Source: JAGPCK01 sp041675505 (GTDB taxonomy: Bacteria > Bacteroidota > Bacteroidia > UKL13-3). Taken from it: a DNA stretch of 64,000 bases. The notes beneath the pieces were generated by a model that was not told where the DNA came from, did no database searches, and saw only the letters and a list, made by a program, of their open reading frames with translations. The stretch covers positions 62,001 to 126,000 of the forward strand of contig JBAYTR010000006.1 of assembly GCA_041675505.1 (NCBI GenBank). Reading direction: 5' to 3'. A program made the position numbers and the translations under genes. Each line of letters opens with the position of its first letter. Positions within the stretch are counted from its first letter, which is position 1. Shown piece by piece: positions 36,264-45,369 of this stretch.

Positions 36264-36842
36264 TCATTCACCTAATAAAGAGGTATCTATTATTAATGTA
36301 TGCTTAGTGTACTCAATATTTGTTAGTGATTGATTTTGCTCATAATTACATTTTTTTATGTGATTTGTTGTGATTTGACCTTTACATATGATAAACTGAG
36401 TGCAATAAGGGTCATATAATGCAAAGTCAGATGATTTAGGTACCACTCGTTTACGAGCATTTATCGGAATTAATTCCGATATAGAAGAATCCAAACCATT
36501 AAGGCAGTATTGTTCAAAACCCGTTTGTAGAAAAATGTAATTGCTATCTTTCAGAAAATAAAATAAAGAAGGCCGTCTAATCAAATCAATCTCATTCGCA
36601 ACATAGCTAAGTATTATCGCCTCTCCAGTATCATTTAATTGATAGTTCATGAAATATACTCCATGAAGACCATGACCTTTTTTATCGTGAATGTAACTTC
36701 TAATACATGAATCTATTTCATTGGACCACTTAGGGTCAATTTCAATAAAAACATTTTTTACCACCTCTCCTTTTTGTATCTTAGAAGGATTATAACAAGA
36801 TGTTAATACCAAGACATACGATAAAAAAATCAAATACTTCAC
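36264..36842 (-). CDS. Predicted lipoprotein of unknown function
   Basis: Not recognised. A 192-residue protein with a lipoprotein signal (MKYLIFLSYVLVLTSC, lipid-attached Cys at residue 16). The rest is mixed, with a CxxY pair near the middle and no catalytic motif. It is AT-rich. It lies 23 bp downstream of the asparagine-synthetase-B-like gene on the same strand and may be co-transcribed. Confidence 0.65.
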   Translation of the reverse strand: MKYLIFLSYVLVLTSCYNPSKIQKGEVVKNVFIEIDPKWSNEIDSCIRSYIHDKKGHGLHGVYFMNYQLNDTGEAIILSYVANEIDLIRRPSLFYFLKDSNYIFLQTGFEQYCLNGLDSSISELIPINARKRVVPKSSDFALYDPYCTQFIICKGQITTNHIKKCNYEQNQSLTNIEYTKHTLIIDTSLLGE

Positions 36843-36865
36843 TATCTGTCCTAATGTTTAAAAAA

Positions 36866-38134
36866 CTACGTTTTCAGTTTTTTCTTTTTGGCTGAGGGGA
36901 ACAAAATGTTGTTCAGAATTAAACGGTAGCCGGGTGAGTTGGGGTGCAGGGCTAAATCTGTTGGGGGTTCACCTACCTGGTGCTGGTAATCTTCCGGGTC
37001 GTGGCCACTGTAAAAAGTCCATGTGCCTTTGCCTGCACTGCCGTGAATGTAACGGGCCTCTCCCACGGCTTTGTTTTCGCCCATGACCAGCACATCGCTT
37101 TTAATTTTTGTTTTGTTAAACGAAGTGGTTTGTCCCATAAAACCCTTCACCACCTTAGTGTGGTTCTGGCACAACATGGAAGGCACCACATCCCACTTGG
37201 CTGAGAAATCGAACAGGGTAAACATATCGTTTTCCTCCTGCTGAAATCCGCGGAAGTGCGTCATGTCAATATCCGAGTGTTCATACTCGTAGGGATTGGT
37301 GGTGATAGCAAAATTCTTAAATGCAAACGTGTTGTTGTAGTCCAGTTTGCGTAATGCATTCGGGTCGGCAGGTGTGCCGTCAAACGGAAAATCAATAATA
37401 TCGGTACCATCGGCTGCGAGGGCAATATCGTAGGTATCGGTAGCGGAGCACATGGCAAATAAAAATCCGCCACCCGAAGTAAAGTCACGAATCTTTTTGG
37501 CCACGGCCAACTTCAAATCAGCCACACGGGTAAATCCGTATTTGGCCGCCATGGCTTCGTTTTCCCTTACCTCAGCTTTGTACCAGGCTGCATTTTGAAA
37601 ACTCATCCAAAACTTGCCGTACTGTCCGGTAAAATCTTCGTGGTGCAAATGCAGCCAATCGTATAAGGGCAATTTCCCTTGCAGCACTTCATCGTCAAAC
37701 ACTACATCGTAAGGTATCTCAGCATAGGTGAGCACCAGTGTTACCGCATCATCCCAGGGTTGTTTGGTTTTGGGTGAGTACACCGCAATTTTGGGAGATT
37801 TTTGCAGCTTCACTACTTCCATGTTCACCTCGGGCAAAGCAATCTCGTTGCGAATGCCCTGCATCTTGGCATCTGAAATTACCTGATACGTTACTCCGCG
37901 TACCAGACATTCTTTTTCCAAAACACCGTTGTGTACAAAGGCAAAACTACCGCCCTCGTAATTGAGCAACCACTCCACTTCAATATCTTTACTCAATACC
38001 CAATAGGCGACACCGTATGACTTGAGGTGATCCTTCTGCGACTCATTCATGGGAATATAAATGTAGCTGCTCCAGGAGCGCAGGGGCAACAGGAGTACAA
38101 AAAAGGAAAACAGTAAAACGATTTTATTTTTCAT
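36866..38134 (-). CDS. Exported protein commonly labelled asparagine synthetase B (true function unclear)
   Basis: A 422-residue protein with a signal peptide (MKNKIVLLFSFFVLLLPLRSWSS) followed by YIYIPMNESQKDHLKSYGVAYW. Bacteroidota homologues are often named asparagine synthetase B, but no PP-loop SGGxDS motif and no N-terminal Cys nucleophile are visible, and the protein is exported, so that name is probably wrong. A segment TSGGGFLFAMCSATDTYD near residue 235 resembles a class I amidotransferase-like nucleophile elbow. The start at 38134 places the signal peptide correctly; 9 extra residues upstream are not expected. It follows metF by 26 bp. Confidence 0.72.
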   Translation of the reverse strand: MKNKIVLLFSFFVLLLPLRSWSSYIYIPMNESQKDHLKSYGVAYWVLSKDIEVEWLLNYEGGSFAFVHNGVLEKECLVRGVTYQVISDAKMQGIRNEIALPEVNMEVVKLQKSPKIAVYSPKTKQPWDDAVTLVLTYAEIPYDVVFDDEVLQGKLPLYDWLHLHHEDFTGQYGKFWMSFQNAAWYKAEVRENEAMAAKYGFTRVADLKLAVAKKIRDFTSGGGFLFAMCSATDTYDIALAADGTDIIDFPFDGTPADPNALRKLDYNNTFAFKNFAITTNPYEYEHSDIDMTHFRGFQQEENDMFTLFDFSAKWDVVPSMLCQNHTKVVKGFMGQTTSFNKTKIKSDVLVMGENKAVGEARYIHGSAGKGTWTFYSGHDPEDYQHQVGEPPTDLALHPNSPGYRLILNNILFPSAKKKKLKT

Positions 38135-38160
38135 GCGGTTACTGTTACGGGCGTTCGGCA

Positions 38161-39114
38161 TTAAAAAACAGACGAAGCAATTTGTTTGGTGGTATCAGAA
38201 ATGCCCATGGTGTAATAATGCAACACAGGCACTCCGGCTTTTTTCAATTCTTTCGATTGTTGAATGGCCCACTCAATACCCACCTGACGAACGGCTTTAT
38301 CGTCTTTGCATTTTTCAATGGCATCCGACAATTCAAACGGGATATCGATATGAAATATTTTGGGCAAAATGGTGAGTTGGTTCTTTTTGGTAATGGGCTT
38401 CAATCCCGGAATAATGGGAATGTTGATGCCCATTTGCTTACACTGTTCTGTAAACTCAAAAAACTTGGCGTTGTTAAAGAACATTTGCGTTACTATGTAA
38501 TTGGCTCCCGCATCTGTTTTCTTTTTCAGAAAGTTCATATCTGCCTGCATGTTGGGGGCCTCAAAATGTTTCTCGGGATAACCGGCCACACCAATACAGA
38601 AATTGGTTGCCGAAGCACCTATCAGTTCTTCATCCAGGTATTTGCCGTTGTTCATATCGGTAACCTGATGAATAAGCTCCAGAGAATTTTGATTACCATC
38701 GGGCTCAGGAATAAAGTTAGGCTCGTTTTTAATACCGTCACCGCGCAGCAGCAATACGTTCTCTATGCCTAAAAAGTTTAAGTCAATGAGGGCGTTTTCT
38801 GTTTCTTCTTTAGTAAATCCACCGCATATCAAATGGGGCACTGCTTCTACCTTAAACTTGTTCATGATGGCCGCGCAAATAGCTACGGTACCGGGGCGTT
38901 TGCGTGTGGAGATTTTATCAAAACTTCCGTCACTGCGTTTCTTCAAAATGTACTCTTCCCGGTGATACGTAACATCAATAAACCTGGGGTTAAACTCCAT
39001 CAAAGGTTCAATTGCGTTAAATATACCTTGAATGCCCTTGCCCTTAAGCGGTGGCAAAATTTCAAAAGAGAACTGTGTTTCTTTACTGTTGTTGATGTAT
39101 TCTGTAATCTTCAT
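38161..39114 (-). CDS. metF: Methylenetetrahydrofolate reductase [NAD(P)H]
   Basis: Flavoprotein reducing 5,10-methylene-THF to 5-methyl-THF for methionine synthesis. The 317-residue TIM-barrel protein begins with the catalytic-Glu motif FSFEILPPLKGKG, followed by FIDVTYHRE, then PHLICGGFTKEE and VLLLRGD, all family hallmarks. In this species it sits between two envelope-protein genes on the same strand, 38 bp after the PorV-like gene. Confidence 0.95.
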   Translation of the reverse strand: MKITEYINNSKETQFSFEILPPLKGKGIQGIFNAIEPLMEFNPRFIDVTYHREEYILKKRSDGSFDKISTRKRPGTVAICAAIMNKFKVEAVPHLICGGFTKEETENALIDLNFLGIENVLLLRGDGIKNEPNFIPEPDGNQNSLELIHQVTDMNNGKYLDEELIGASATNFCIGVAGYPEKHFEAPNMQADMNFLKKKTDAGANYIVTQMFFNNAKFFEFTEQCKQMGINIPIIPGLKPITKKNQLTILPKIFHIDIPFELSDAIEKCKDDKAVRQVGIEWAIQQSKELKKAGVPVLHYYTMGISDTTKQIASSVF

Positions 39115-39152
39115 GTTGGTCTCAGGCTAGTAAGGCTGCAAATATAAGCAGT

Positions 39153-40247
39153 TTATTGGGCTGCGGGAACCTCGGCTGCTTTTCGTTTGTTGATGGCCAG
39201 TTTGAGCGAAAATACATTGGAGTATAAGGCCGCTGATTGGTCGCCAATATCACTCAGAGCATAATCAATGGTAAATGACTTCATGCGCAATCCCACACCT
39301 ATATTGGGTTGAAAAGTTGTGCGCTGTTTGCCGTTGATTTCATCTTTTTCTTTCTGAAAATTGCCCACACCTGTACGTAAGAAAATAAAGTCGCTGTAGC
39401 CAAACTCCACGCCCAGTGTAGGGTCTATGTTAATCGTTTTGCTACTGACAAGCACATTGCGTTGCCCGTCTGTAGTAAGTGTCATGTTCACCTCAGGCAT
39501 GCAGGTTATTTTTTTGTACAGTGTAAACTGGCGGGCCGCACCCAGTATAAAACGCGGAGTAGTTATCTCCAGCGTATTCACCGGGATGGTATTACCTGTT
39601 TGCTGAAACACTTGTTTCTCCTCTGGTGTAAGGTTGTATGACCAGGCGTTAAATGTAGAGGTAACGTCCCTGAACATGGCCCCGAACTTCCATTTCTTGT
39701 AGTCATACTGCGCCCCGAAATCGAGCCCGAATCCCCAGGCATTGGCAAAATCACCTGCTCTTCTGCGAATAATTTTGGCGTTACCTCCCAGATTTAATCC
39801 GTTGATTTTGGTTTTGCGGGCATAGGAAAATAAAAAACCGTAATCCACCACGGAGAAAGATTTAATGTTGTTGTAATTTAGTTGCCCGCCTTTAAAAAGA
39901 TCAATGGTATTGGCAATGTCATCCACCCCGAAACGGATGATGGAAACACCTCCGGCACTTTTATCGCCCATTTTAAAGGCAATGGCTCCATAGTCGTAGT
40001 TGGCAATACCGGCAAAATATTCCGAGTGCATAAGCGACACCTGCAGGTTATCCTTAAGGTTCAGCAATCCGCTGGGATTCCAATATCCTGCAGTTACATC
40101 ATTTACTGAGGCCACTACTGAGTTGCTCATGCCAAATGAACGACCGCCCACTCCTATCATCATAAACTCATTACTGTACTTTTGAGCCGAAGCCGACAAG
40201 CCTGTTAGTAGAGCTAAAGAAAACAGCCAACGCTGTATTAATTTCAT
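39153..40247 (-). CDS. PorV/PorQ-family outer-membrane protein
   Basis: A 364-residue barrel-type protein. The signal peptide ends GLSASAQ. The mature start KYSNEFMMIGVGGRSFGMSN followed by DVTAGYWNPSGLLNL is the hallmark of the PorV/PorQ (UPF0164) family, whose members shuttle or anchor T9SS cargo or form FadL-like barrels. T9SS cargo genes elsewhere in the window fit such a role, but this one is not clearly PorV or PorQ itself. The Met at 40247 overlaps the stop of the preceding gene (ATGA), indicating coupling. Confidence 0.84.
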   Translation of the reverse strand: MKLIQRWLFSLALLTGLSASAQKYSNEFMMIGVGGRSFGMSNSVVASVNDVTAGYWNPSGLLNLKDNLQVSLMHSEYFAGIANYDYGAIAFKMGDKSAGGVSIIRFGVDDIANTIDLFKGGQLNYNNIKSFSVVDYGFLFSYARKTKINGLNLGGNAKIIRRRAGDFANAWGFGLDFGAQYDYKKWKFGAMFRDVTSTFNAWSYNLTPEEKQVFQQTGNTIPVNTLEITTPRFILGAARQFTLYKKITCMPEVNMTLTTDGQRNVLVSSKTINIDPTLGVEFGYSDFIFLRTGVGNFQKEKDEINGKQRTTFQPNIGVGLRMKSFTIDYALSDIGDQSAALYSNVFSLKLAINKRKAAEVPAAQ

Positions 40248-40921
40248 ATGCTTTGTGTTCTGAATTGGTTCATTTCGTTTTCCAGTACCTGAAACTGTTG
40301 TTGCATCCACTCATCGGTTTGTTCCATTACGGGCAGCAACAATTTCTGGTTATGCGCGCTCAGGCCAAACAGCCCTACCTGCATCATAATACGGTTTAAC
40401 GAATAAATCATTTTTTCATTATCAGGGTAATGGAATAAATATCTCACGTCCCTGAACCGTTCAAATTTAGTAAAAAACTCTTCTCCTTGTACAATATCAT
40501 GCAATTGCAGAAAATCCTTGAGGGGCTGTGGTTCAATCACATGGAGTGAACGATAAAACTCCGTAGCGCTTTGCGGATGCTGCCTTATGAGGTAACGGTC
40601 GAGCATAAGCTCCAGAAAAATATGGTTAAAAAAGAAGTACCTGGGGAAACTGCTGTCAAAACCCGCTTGCCGCGTAAGCTCTCTGATATGGGCATACGAG
40701 CTGTTAAAAAACTGAGAATTGTGAAACACTTTATCCAGCGCATAGTGCATGGCTGAACCCTCGTTGAGTTGTATGTGCTCCGGCTGCAAAGGCACTGTTT
40801 TGTGCGGTGCAATGCGCGAGCCTTTCACAAAATTGCGGGCCAAATCAGGCAACACCGTTCCCAGATTATAATAGTGTTGCTCAGGCTGATGGGTAAAGAA
40901 AAAATGTGCAATAAAATTCAA
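40244..40921 (-). CDS. Acyl-carrier-protein phosphodiesterase-like protein (AcpH/DUF479-type)
   Basis: A 225-residue helical protein beginning MNFIAHFFFTHQPEQHYYNLGTVLPDL, a version of the AcpH/DUF479 start (MNFLAH..., then a D of the HD-like metal site). Later motifs RYFFFNHIFLELMLDRYL and NRIMMQVGL also fit that fold. AcpH removes phosphopantetheine from acyl carrier protein; activity here is inferred from moderate similarity. It is the first gene of a minus-strand run continuing to 35733, divergent from tyrS. Confidence 0.65.
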   Translation of the reverse strand: MNFIAHFFFTHQPEQHYYNLGTVLPDLARNFVKGSRIAPHKTVPLQPEHIQLNEGSAMHYALDKVFHNSQFFNSSYAHIRELTRQAGFDSSFPRYFFFNHIFLELMLDRYLIRQHPQSATEFYRSLHVIEPQPLKDFLQLHDIVQGEEFFTKFERFRDVRYLFHYPDNEKMIYSLNRIMMQVGLFGLSAHNQKLLLPVMEQTDEWMQQQFQVLENEMNQFRTQSI

Positions 40922-40955
40922 CGGGTCAAATATAGCGCTTTTGTATAAGCCGGTG

Positions 40956-40987
40956 TTGAGTTGAACTTCTTAAACTTACTATCTTTG
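40956..40987 (+). promoter_or_regulatory. Bacteroidota promoter of tyrS (TTG, 21 bp, TATCTTTG)
   Basis: TTG at 40956-40958 and TATCTTTG at 40980-40987, spaced 21 bp, match the -33/-7 consensus. Only 7 nt separate the -7 element from the tyrS ATG, so transcription should start at or within about two bases of the initiation codon. Confidence 0.75.
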
Positions 40988-40994
40988 TCACGTA

Positions 40995-42287
40995 ATGAGC
41001 ACGAAAAATTTTATAGCAGAACTGAAATGGCGCGGCATGTTGCACGATGTAATGCCGGGTACGGAGGAAGAACTCAATAAAGGTTTAACCAAAGGATATA
41101 TAGGCTTTGACCCCACAGCCGATTCACTGGGAGTGGGCAACTTGGTGCAGGTAATGACCCTGTTGCATTTTCAGCACTGCGGACACCAGCCCATTGCCCT
41201 GATTGGCGGAGCAACCGGCATGGTGGGCGACCCCTCGGGCAAAAGTGCCGAGCGCAACCTGCTGGATGAAGAAGCCCTGCGTTACAACCAGGAGTGCCAG
41301 CAAAAACAACTCGAAAAATTTCTGGATTTTAACTGCGGTGAACGTTCGGCCAAATTGGTTAACAACTACGACTGGTTTAAACAAATAGGCTTTTTGGAAT
41401 TTATACGCGATGTGGGCAAACACATTACGGTAAACTACATGATGAGCAAAGACAGTGTAAAACGCAGATTGGAAGGTGAAACAGGTATGTCTTTCACTGA
41501 ATTTTCTTACCAGTTGGTGCAGGGATATGATTTCTACTACCTGTGGAAACACCAGGGCATTAAATTACAAATGGGTGGCAGCGATCAGTGGGGAAACATT
41601 GTTACCGGCACTGAACTCATTCGCAGAAAAGCATCAGGAGAAGCTTTTGCATTAACTACTCCGCTCATTAAAAAAGCTGACGGCACCAAATTTGGTAAAA
41701 CCGAAGGTGGCAATGTGTGGCTCGACCCCAAGCGTACTTCACCTTACAAATTCTATCAGTTCTGGCTCAATGCCAGTGATGACGATGTAAAAAACTACAT
41801 CCGTATTTTTACGTTGATGAACCGGGAAGAGATTGAAGCACTGGAAGCAGAACACAACGCGGCCCCCCACATGCGCGCCTTACAAAAAGCCTTAGCAAAA
41901 GACATTACCACCCGCGTACATTCTTCAACTGATTTTGAAAAAGCGGTAGAAGCCTCTGAAATATTGTTCGGTAAATCCACTACCGATGCGTTGAAAAAAT
42001 TGGATGAAGCCACACTGCTCGATGTATTTGACGGAGTGCCGCAACACGAAACAGATAAAAATTTATTTGAGCAACCGTTTAATCTGGTAGAACTGCTTTC
42101 AGATAAAACAGGCATTTTCCCTTCACGTGGTGAAGCCCGTAAAATGATTCAGGGCGGTGGAGTAAGCATCAACAAAATAAAACTTGAAGACCCCGAAGGC
42201 AACACATCAGCCGATATGTTACTCAACAATACATACGTGCTGGTACAAAAAGGCAAAAAGAATTACTACCTCATAAAAGCTGTTTAA
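40995..42287 (+). CDS. tyrS: Tyrosyl-tRNA synthetase with variant HIGH motif
   Basis: Class I synthetase charging tRNA-Tyr, 430 residues: catalytic domain, anticodon-binding helices and a C-terminal S4-like domain (GEARKMIQGGGVSINKIKL). The KMSKS equivalent is KFGKT at 232-236, and the ATGMVGDPSGKSAER and MGGSDQWGNI segments are intact. The HIGH position reads GVGN (residues 46-49, in TADSLGVGNL): the first His, which assists ATP binding in studied enzymes, is Gly. The promoter spacing implies a leaderless or nearly leaderless mRNA. Confidence 0.95.
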   Translation: MSTKNFIAELKWRGMLHDVMPGTEEELNKGLTKGYIGFDPTADSLGVGNLVQVMTLLHFQHCGHQPIALIGGATGMVGDPSGKSAERNLLDEEALRYNQECQQKQLEKFLDFNCGERSAKLVNNYDWFKQIGFLEFIRDVGKHITVNYMMSKDSVKRRLEGETGMSFTEFSYQLVQGYDFYYLWKHQGIKLQMGGSDQWGNIVTGTELIRRKASGEAFALTTPLIKKADGTKFGKTEGGNVWLDPKRTSPYKFYQFWLNASDDDVKNYIRIFTLMNREEIEALEAEHNAAPHMRALQKALAKDITTRVHSSTDFEKAVEASEILFGKSTTDALKKLDEATLLDVFDGVPQHETDKNLFEQPFNLVELLSDKTGIFPSRGEARKMIQGGGVSINKIKLEDPEGNTSADMLLNNTYVLVQKGKKNYYLIKAV

Positions 42288-42298
42288 AAGTACACCTT

Positions 42299-43189
42299 AT
42301 GTATACCATTAACCCTGCTGATGTAAGTACTGCTGAGCTGCAAGTGTTGCTGCAAAGCGCCATTGCCCCACGCCCCATTTGTTTTGCCAGTACTATTGAC
42401 AAAAACGGTACACCCAACCTCAGTCCGTTTAGTTTTTTCAATATGTTCAGCACCAATCCGCCAGTGTTTATTTTTTCACCGGCACGCAGGGTAAGAGATA
42501 ATACCATTAAGCACACACTCGAAAATGTATACGAAGTACCCGAGGTGGTGATTAACATGGTGAATTATGATTTAGTACAACAATGTTCACTCTCCAGTAC
42601 GGAGTACGATAAAGGAGTAGATGAGTTTGTAAAGTCCGGCCTCACTCCCCTTCCTTCTGATCTGGTTAAACCTTTCCGCGTAAAAGAATCTCCGGTACAA
42701 CTGGAGTGTAAAGTGAATCAAGTGATAGAATTGGCACAAACGCCCGGTGCAGGTAACCTGATTATTTGTGAATTGTTGCGCATGCACGTTAACCCGTCTG
42801 TAATGGACGACCGTGGCCGCATTAACCAACAGAAAATAGATTTAGTGGCCCGCCTGGGTGGCGACTGGTATTGCCGCGCCTCCGGAACGGCTTTGTTTGA
42901 GGTAGAGAAACCTGTGCGCACCAAAGGCCTGGGCGTTGACCGCATTCCGGAACGCATTCGGTACAGCCGTTATTTAACCGGAAATAATCTGGGGCAATTG
43001 GGCAATACAGAACAATTACCTGATACAGACGATATCGAAATTTACAAAAAAATTAACCTGGAACTGGCTGCTTTGATGATGGAACATTTGCCACACGAAG
43101 AGCTGGAACAACGCACACATATTCTGGCCAAAAAATACTTAGACGAAGGAAAAGTTACCGAAGCCTGGAAAATTTTACTGGCGGTTTAA
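42299..43189 (+). CDS. Flavin reductase-family (DIM6/NTAB-like) FMN-binding protein
   Basis: A 296-residue protein with the split-barrel flavin-binding start APRPICFASTIDKNGTPNLS and SPFSFFNMFSTNPPVFIF, the classic flavin reductase-like pattern. The C-terminal third (about 200-296) is a helical extension seen in the Bacteroidota version. The reaction is probably NAD(P)H-dependent flavin reduction, but specificity is unknown. It begins 11 bp after tyrS on the same strand. Confidence 0.86.
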   Translation: MYTINPADVSTAELQVLLQSAIAPRPICFASTIDKNGTPNLSPFSFFNMFSTNPPVFIFSPARRVRDNTIKHTLENVYEVPEVVINMVNYDLVQQCSLSSTEYDKGVDEFVKSGLTPLPSDLVKPFRVKESPVQLECKVNQVIELAQTPGAGNLIICELLRMHVNPSVMDDRGRINQQKIDLVARLGGDWYCRASGTALFEVEKPVRTKGLGVDRIPERIRYSRYLTGNNLGQLGNTEQLPDTDDIEIYKKINLELAALMMEHLPHEELEQRTHILAKKYLDEGKVTEAWKILLAV

Positions 43190-43337
43190 TAATAAACTTC
43201 TTACCTTTTCTAGAAGAAGCAAAGTCAATTTCAGACTATTAGTTTGTAGAAAAACAACCTTGCTTTTGAGGTAGAAATAATAGATTACCACTAATATGTC
43301 AAAGTAAACAAAAAATGCGTAAGCATATTACTATGTG

Positions 43338-44006
43338 TTATGGAGCGTATTTTTTCAGATCGACCTTTACTGGCTTTGTTTTCCATTTCCTTTTGTTGTG
43401 GTAAGGTTGAGTAAAACAAAGTTGAGATTGATTCACAGAAATGTTATCAATCTCATATTCGGGAATTATCCCTTTGAATTGCTGTCCGTCTATAGCAATT
43501 TTATATTTCTTATTGCTATCAATATAATGAATGGTAATAGTTGACAATAAAGAATCTGTAAAATACAGAATAAATGAGTGAATGAATGGGCTATCTGCTG
43601 AATGGTCGTAGATGAGTTCTCCAAATTCAGTGATTTTTTCACCTGTTTTCTTGTCCACGAGAATAAAGTTGCAAGGCCCATTTGCTGGACATCCCGATCT
43701 AAATAGAATTGAACTGTTGAATTCCTTTGCAAACTGATAACCGAGTCTATATGTATAACTGTAATATTCAGTTGTCATGGAAAATATAATGTGCTTCTGT
43801 TTGTTATTCTCTAATGTCAGCCAAATTGAGTCACAATTAAATTGATAGTAAAGCATAGAGCTGTCTTTTAAATATCTTGTCTCACAATTTGTGGTGTATT
43901 GAGTAATAAAAGAGTCAGTCTGACATTCACATTGCCTTGTCTGAGCAAACCCGAAACTAGTCAAGAACAGAAGTATAAATGATAATATTAGGTTCAATCT
44001 CTTCAT
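43338..44006 (-). CDS. Exported protein of unknown function
   Basis: Not recognised. A 222-residue protein with a signal peptide (MKRLNLILSFILLFLTSFGFAQ), then a cysteine-containing segment (TRQCECQTD) and a beta-rich body (YSYTYRLGYQFAKEFNSSI). It ends in a basic tail, KKYAP. No sorting domain or catalytic motif. It is AT-rich relative to flanking metabolic genes. The 148 bp between it and the flavin reductase gene show no other feature. Confidence 0.65.
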   Translation of the reverse strand: MKRLNLILSFILLFLTSFGFAQTRQCECQTDSFITQYTTNCETRYLKDSSMLYYQFNCDSIWLTLENNKQKHIIFSMTTEYYSYTYRLGYQFAKEFNSSILFRSGCPANGPCNFILVDKKTGEKITEFGELIYDHSADSPFIHSFILYFTDSLLSTITIHYIDSNKKYKIAIDGQQFKGIIPEYEIDNISVNQSQLCFTQPYHNKRKWKTKPVKVDLKKYAP

Positions 44007-44087
44007 ATGCCTAATAACTATAATATTGAAGCCGCTAAAGACTCCTTAAAGTCCATTCGAAAAGTGGAAACAGACGCTGCCTGATTT

Positions 44088-45314
44088 CTACAAATGTGCT
44101 GCAATCAGTAAATCAATGTCCTTATCCGGAATATGTAAACGCTGCCCGATGTTGCGGTTGGTGAGGTTGCCTTTGTAAATGTACACCCCGTTGCGCAAGC
44201 CGGCTTTGTCCCAAATGTAATTCTGAAACCCGCCCTCATCAGCTATGCCCAACAATACGGGAGTTAAAATATTACTCAAGGCATAACTTGCCGTGCGTGC
44301 CACACGTGATGGAATATTGGGCACGCAATAATGAATCACATCGTGCTTGGTAAATATCGGATTAGTGTGGTTGGTTAACTCCGAGGTTTCAAAACATCCT
44401 CCCTGGTCAATGCTCACATCAATTATCACTGAACCGGCTTTCATTTTTATCACCATCTGTTCCGTAACCACACTGGGTGAACGGCCATCATCACTGCGCA
44501 AGGCTCCTACGGCCACATCAGCATTGTGCAATGCTTTTTCCAGAATTTTAGGATGCAGCAATGAGGTAGAAACGCGGGCGCCCACATTGGTTTGTAACCT
44601 GCGCAGCTTGTTGGTTGATTTGTCAAATACTTTTACGGAGGCACCTAAACCCAAAGCAGCCATAGCCGCAAATTCGCCCACTGTACCTGCACCTATTATC
44701 ACTACTTCTGATGGTGGTATGCCTGTTACTCCACCCAGCATTTCTCCCTTACCACCGTTGGCACTGCTCAAATATTCAGAGGCAATCAATATGGAAGTGG
44801 TGCCGGCAATTTCACTCATGGAGCGCACAATGGGAATAGTGAAGGCATCATCGCGCATGTATTCAAAGGCCACTGCGGTCACTTTTTTCTGCATCAAACA
44901 TTTGATGTACGTATCGCGCAAGGTGGTTTGCTGAATGGCCGAAAAAATCAATTGCTCCGGACGCATCAACCTGATTTCTTCTTCTGTTGGCGGATCAACT
45001 TTTACAATAATGTCTGACTTGTATACATCGGTTACACTGTAGGCAATTTTGGCTCCTGCTTCAGAATACTCACTATCGGTAAAATGAGCCGCCTCGCCTG
45101 CTTTGGTTTCCAATGTTACCTCGTGCCCGTTGCTCACCAGCAATTGCACTGACGAAGGTGTGAGTGCCACCCGCTTTTCTTCGTAGGTAATTTCTTTGGG
45201 TACACCAATGTGTAAACTTTTGTTGCTTTTATTTATTTCAAGTAAAGCCTCCTGAGGTTGCATGGACGCTTTTTTGGCCAGTTCTTTAAACCCGGCTCTT
45301 TTTGAATCTGCCAT
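44088..45314 (-). CDS. ald: Alanine dehydrogenase
   Basis: NAD-dependent interconversion of alanine and pyruvate/ammonia. The 408-residue protein has the AlaDH/PNT N-terminal signature VPKEITYEEKRVALTPSSVQ (with substrate-binding Arg and Lys) and the Rossmann segment VIIGAGTVGEFAAMAA near residue 203, then VIIDVSIDQGGCFETS. The first 30 residues are an extension typical of the Bacteroidota form. It lies 55 bp downstream of tsaE on the same strand, a pairing seen repeatedly in this phylum, so co-transcription is likely. Confidence 0.93.
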   Translation of the reverse strand: MADSKRAGFKELAKKASMQPQEALLEINKSNKSLHIGVPKEITYEEKRVALTPSSVQLLVSNGHEVTLETKAGEAAHFTDSEYSEAGAKIAYSVTDVYKSDIIVKVDPPTEEEIRLMRPEQLIFSAIQQTTLRDTYIKCLMQKKVTAVAFEYMRDDAFTIPIVRSMSEIAGTTSILIASEYLSSANGGKGEMLGGVTGIPPSEVVIIGAGTVGEFAAMAALGLGASVKVFDKSTNKLRRLQTNVGARVSTSLLHPKILEKALHNADVAVGALRSDDGRSPSVVTEQMVIKMKAGSVIIDVSIDQGGCFETSELTNHTNPIFTKHDVIHYCVPNIPSRVARTASYALSNILTPVLLGIADEGGFQNYIWDKAGLRNGVYIYKGNLTNRNIGQRLHIPDKDIDLLIAAHL

Positions 45315-45369
45315 TGAGATGTGTGGTAATTACAGCATAAAAATAACACCTTTTCGCCACTCTGCAAAA

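Noticed and set aside
38182..38772. A 196-residue antisense ORF inside metF
   Set aside because: Shadow of metF codon usage; no motif, no start context.
44347..44934. A 195-residue antisense ORF inside alanine dehydrogenase
   Set aside because: The ald frame carries all family motifs over the same bases; the antisense product shows low-complexity Ser/Pro/Thr composition.
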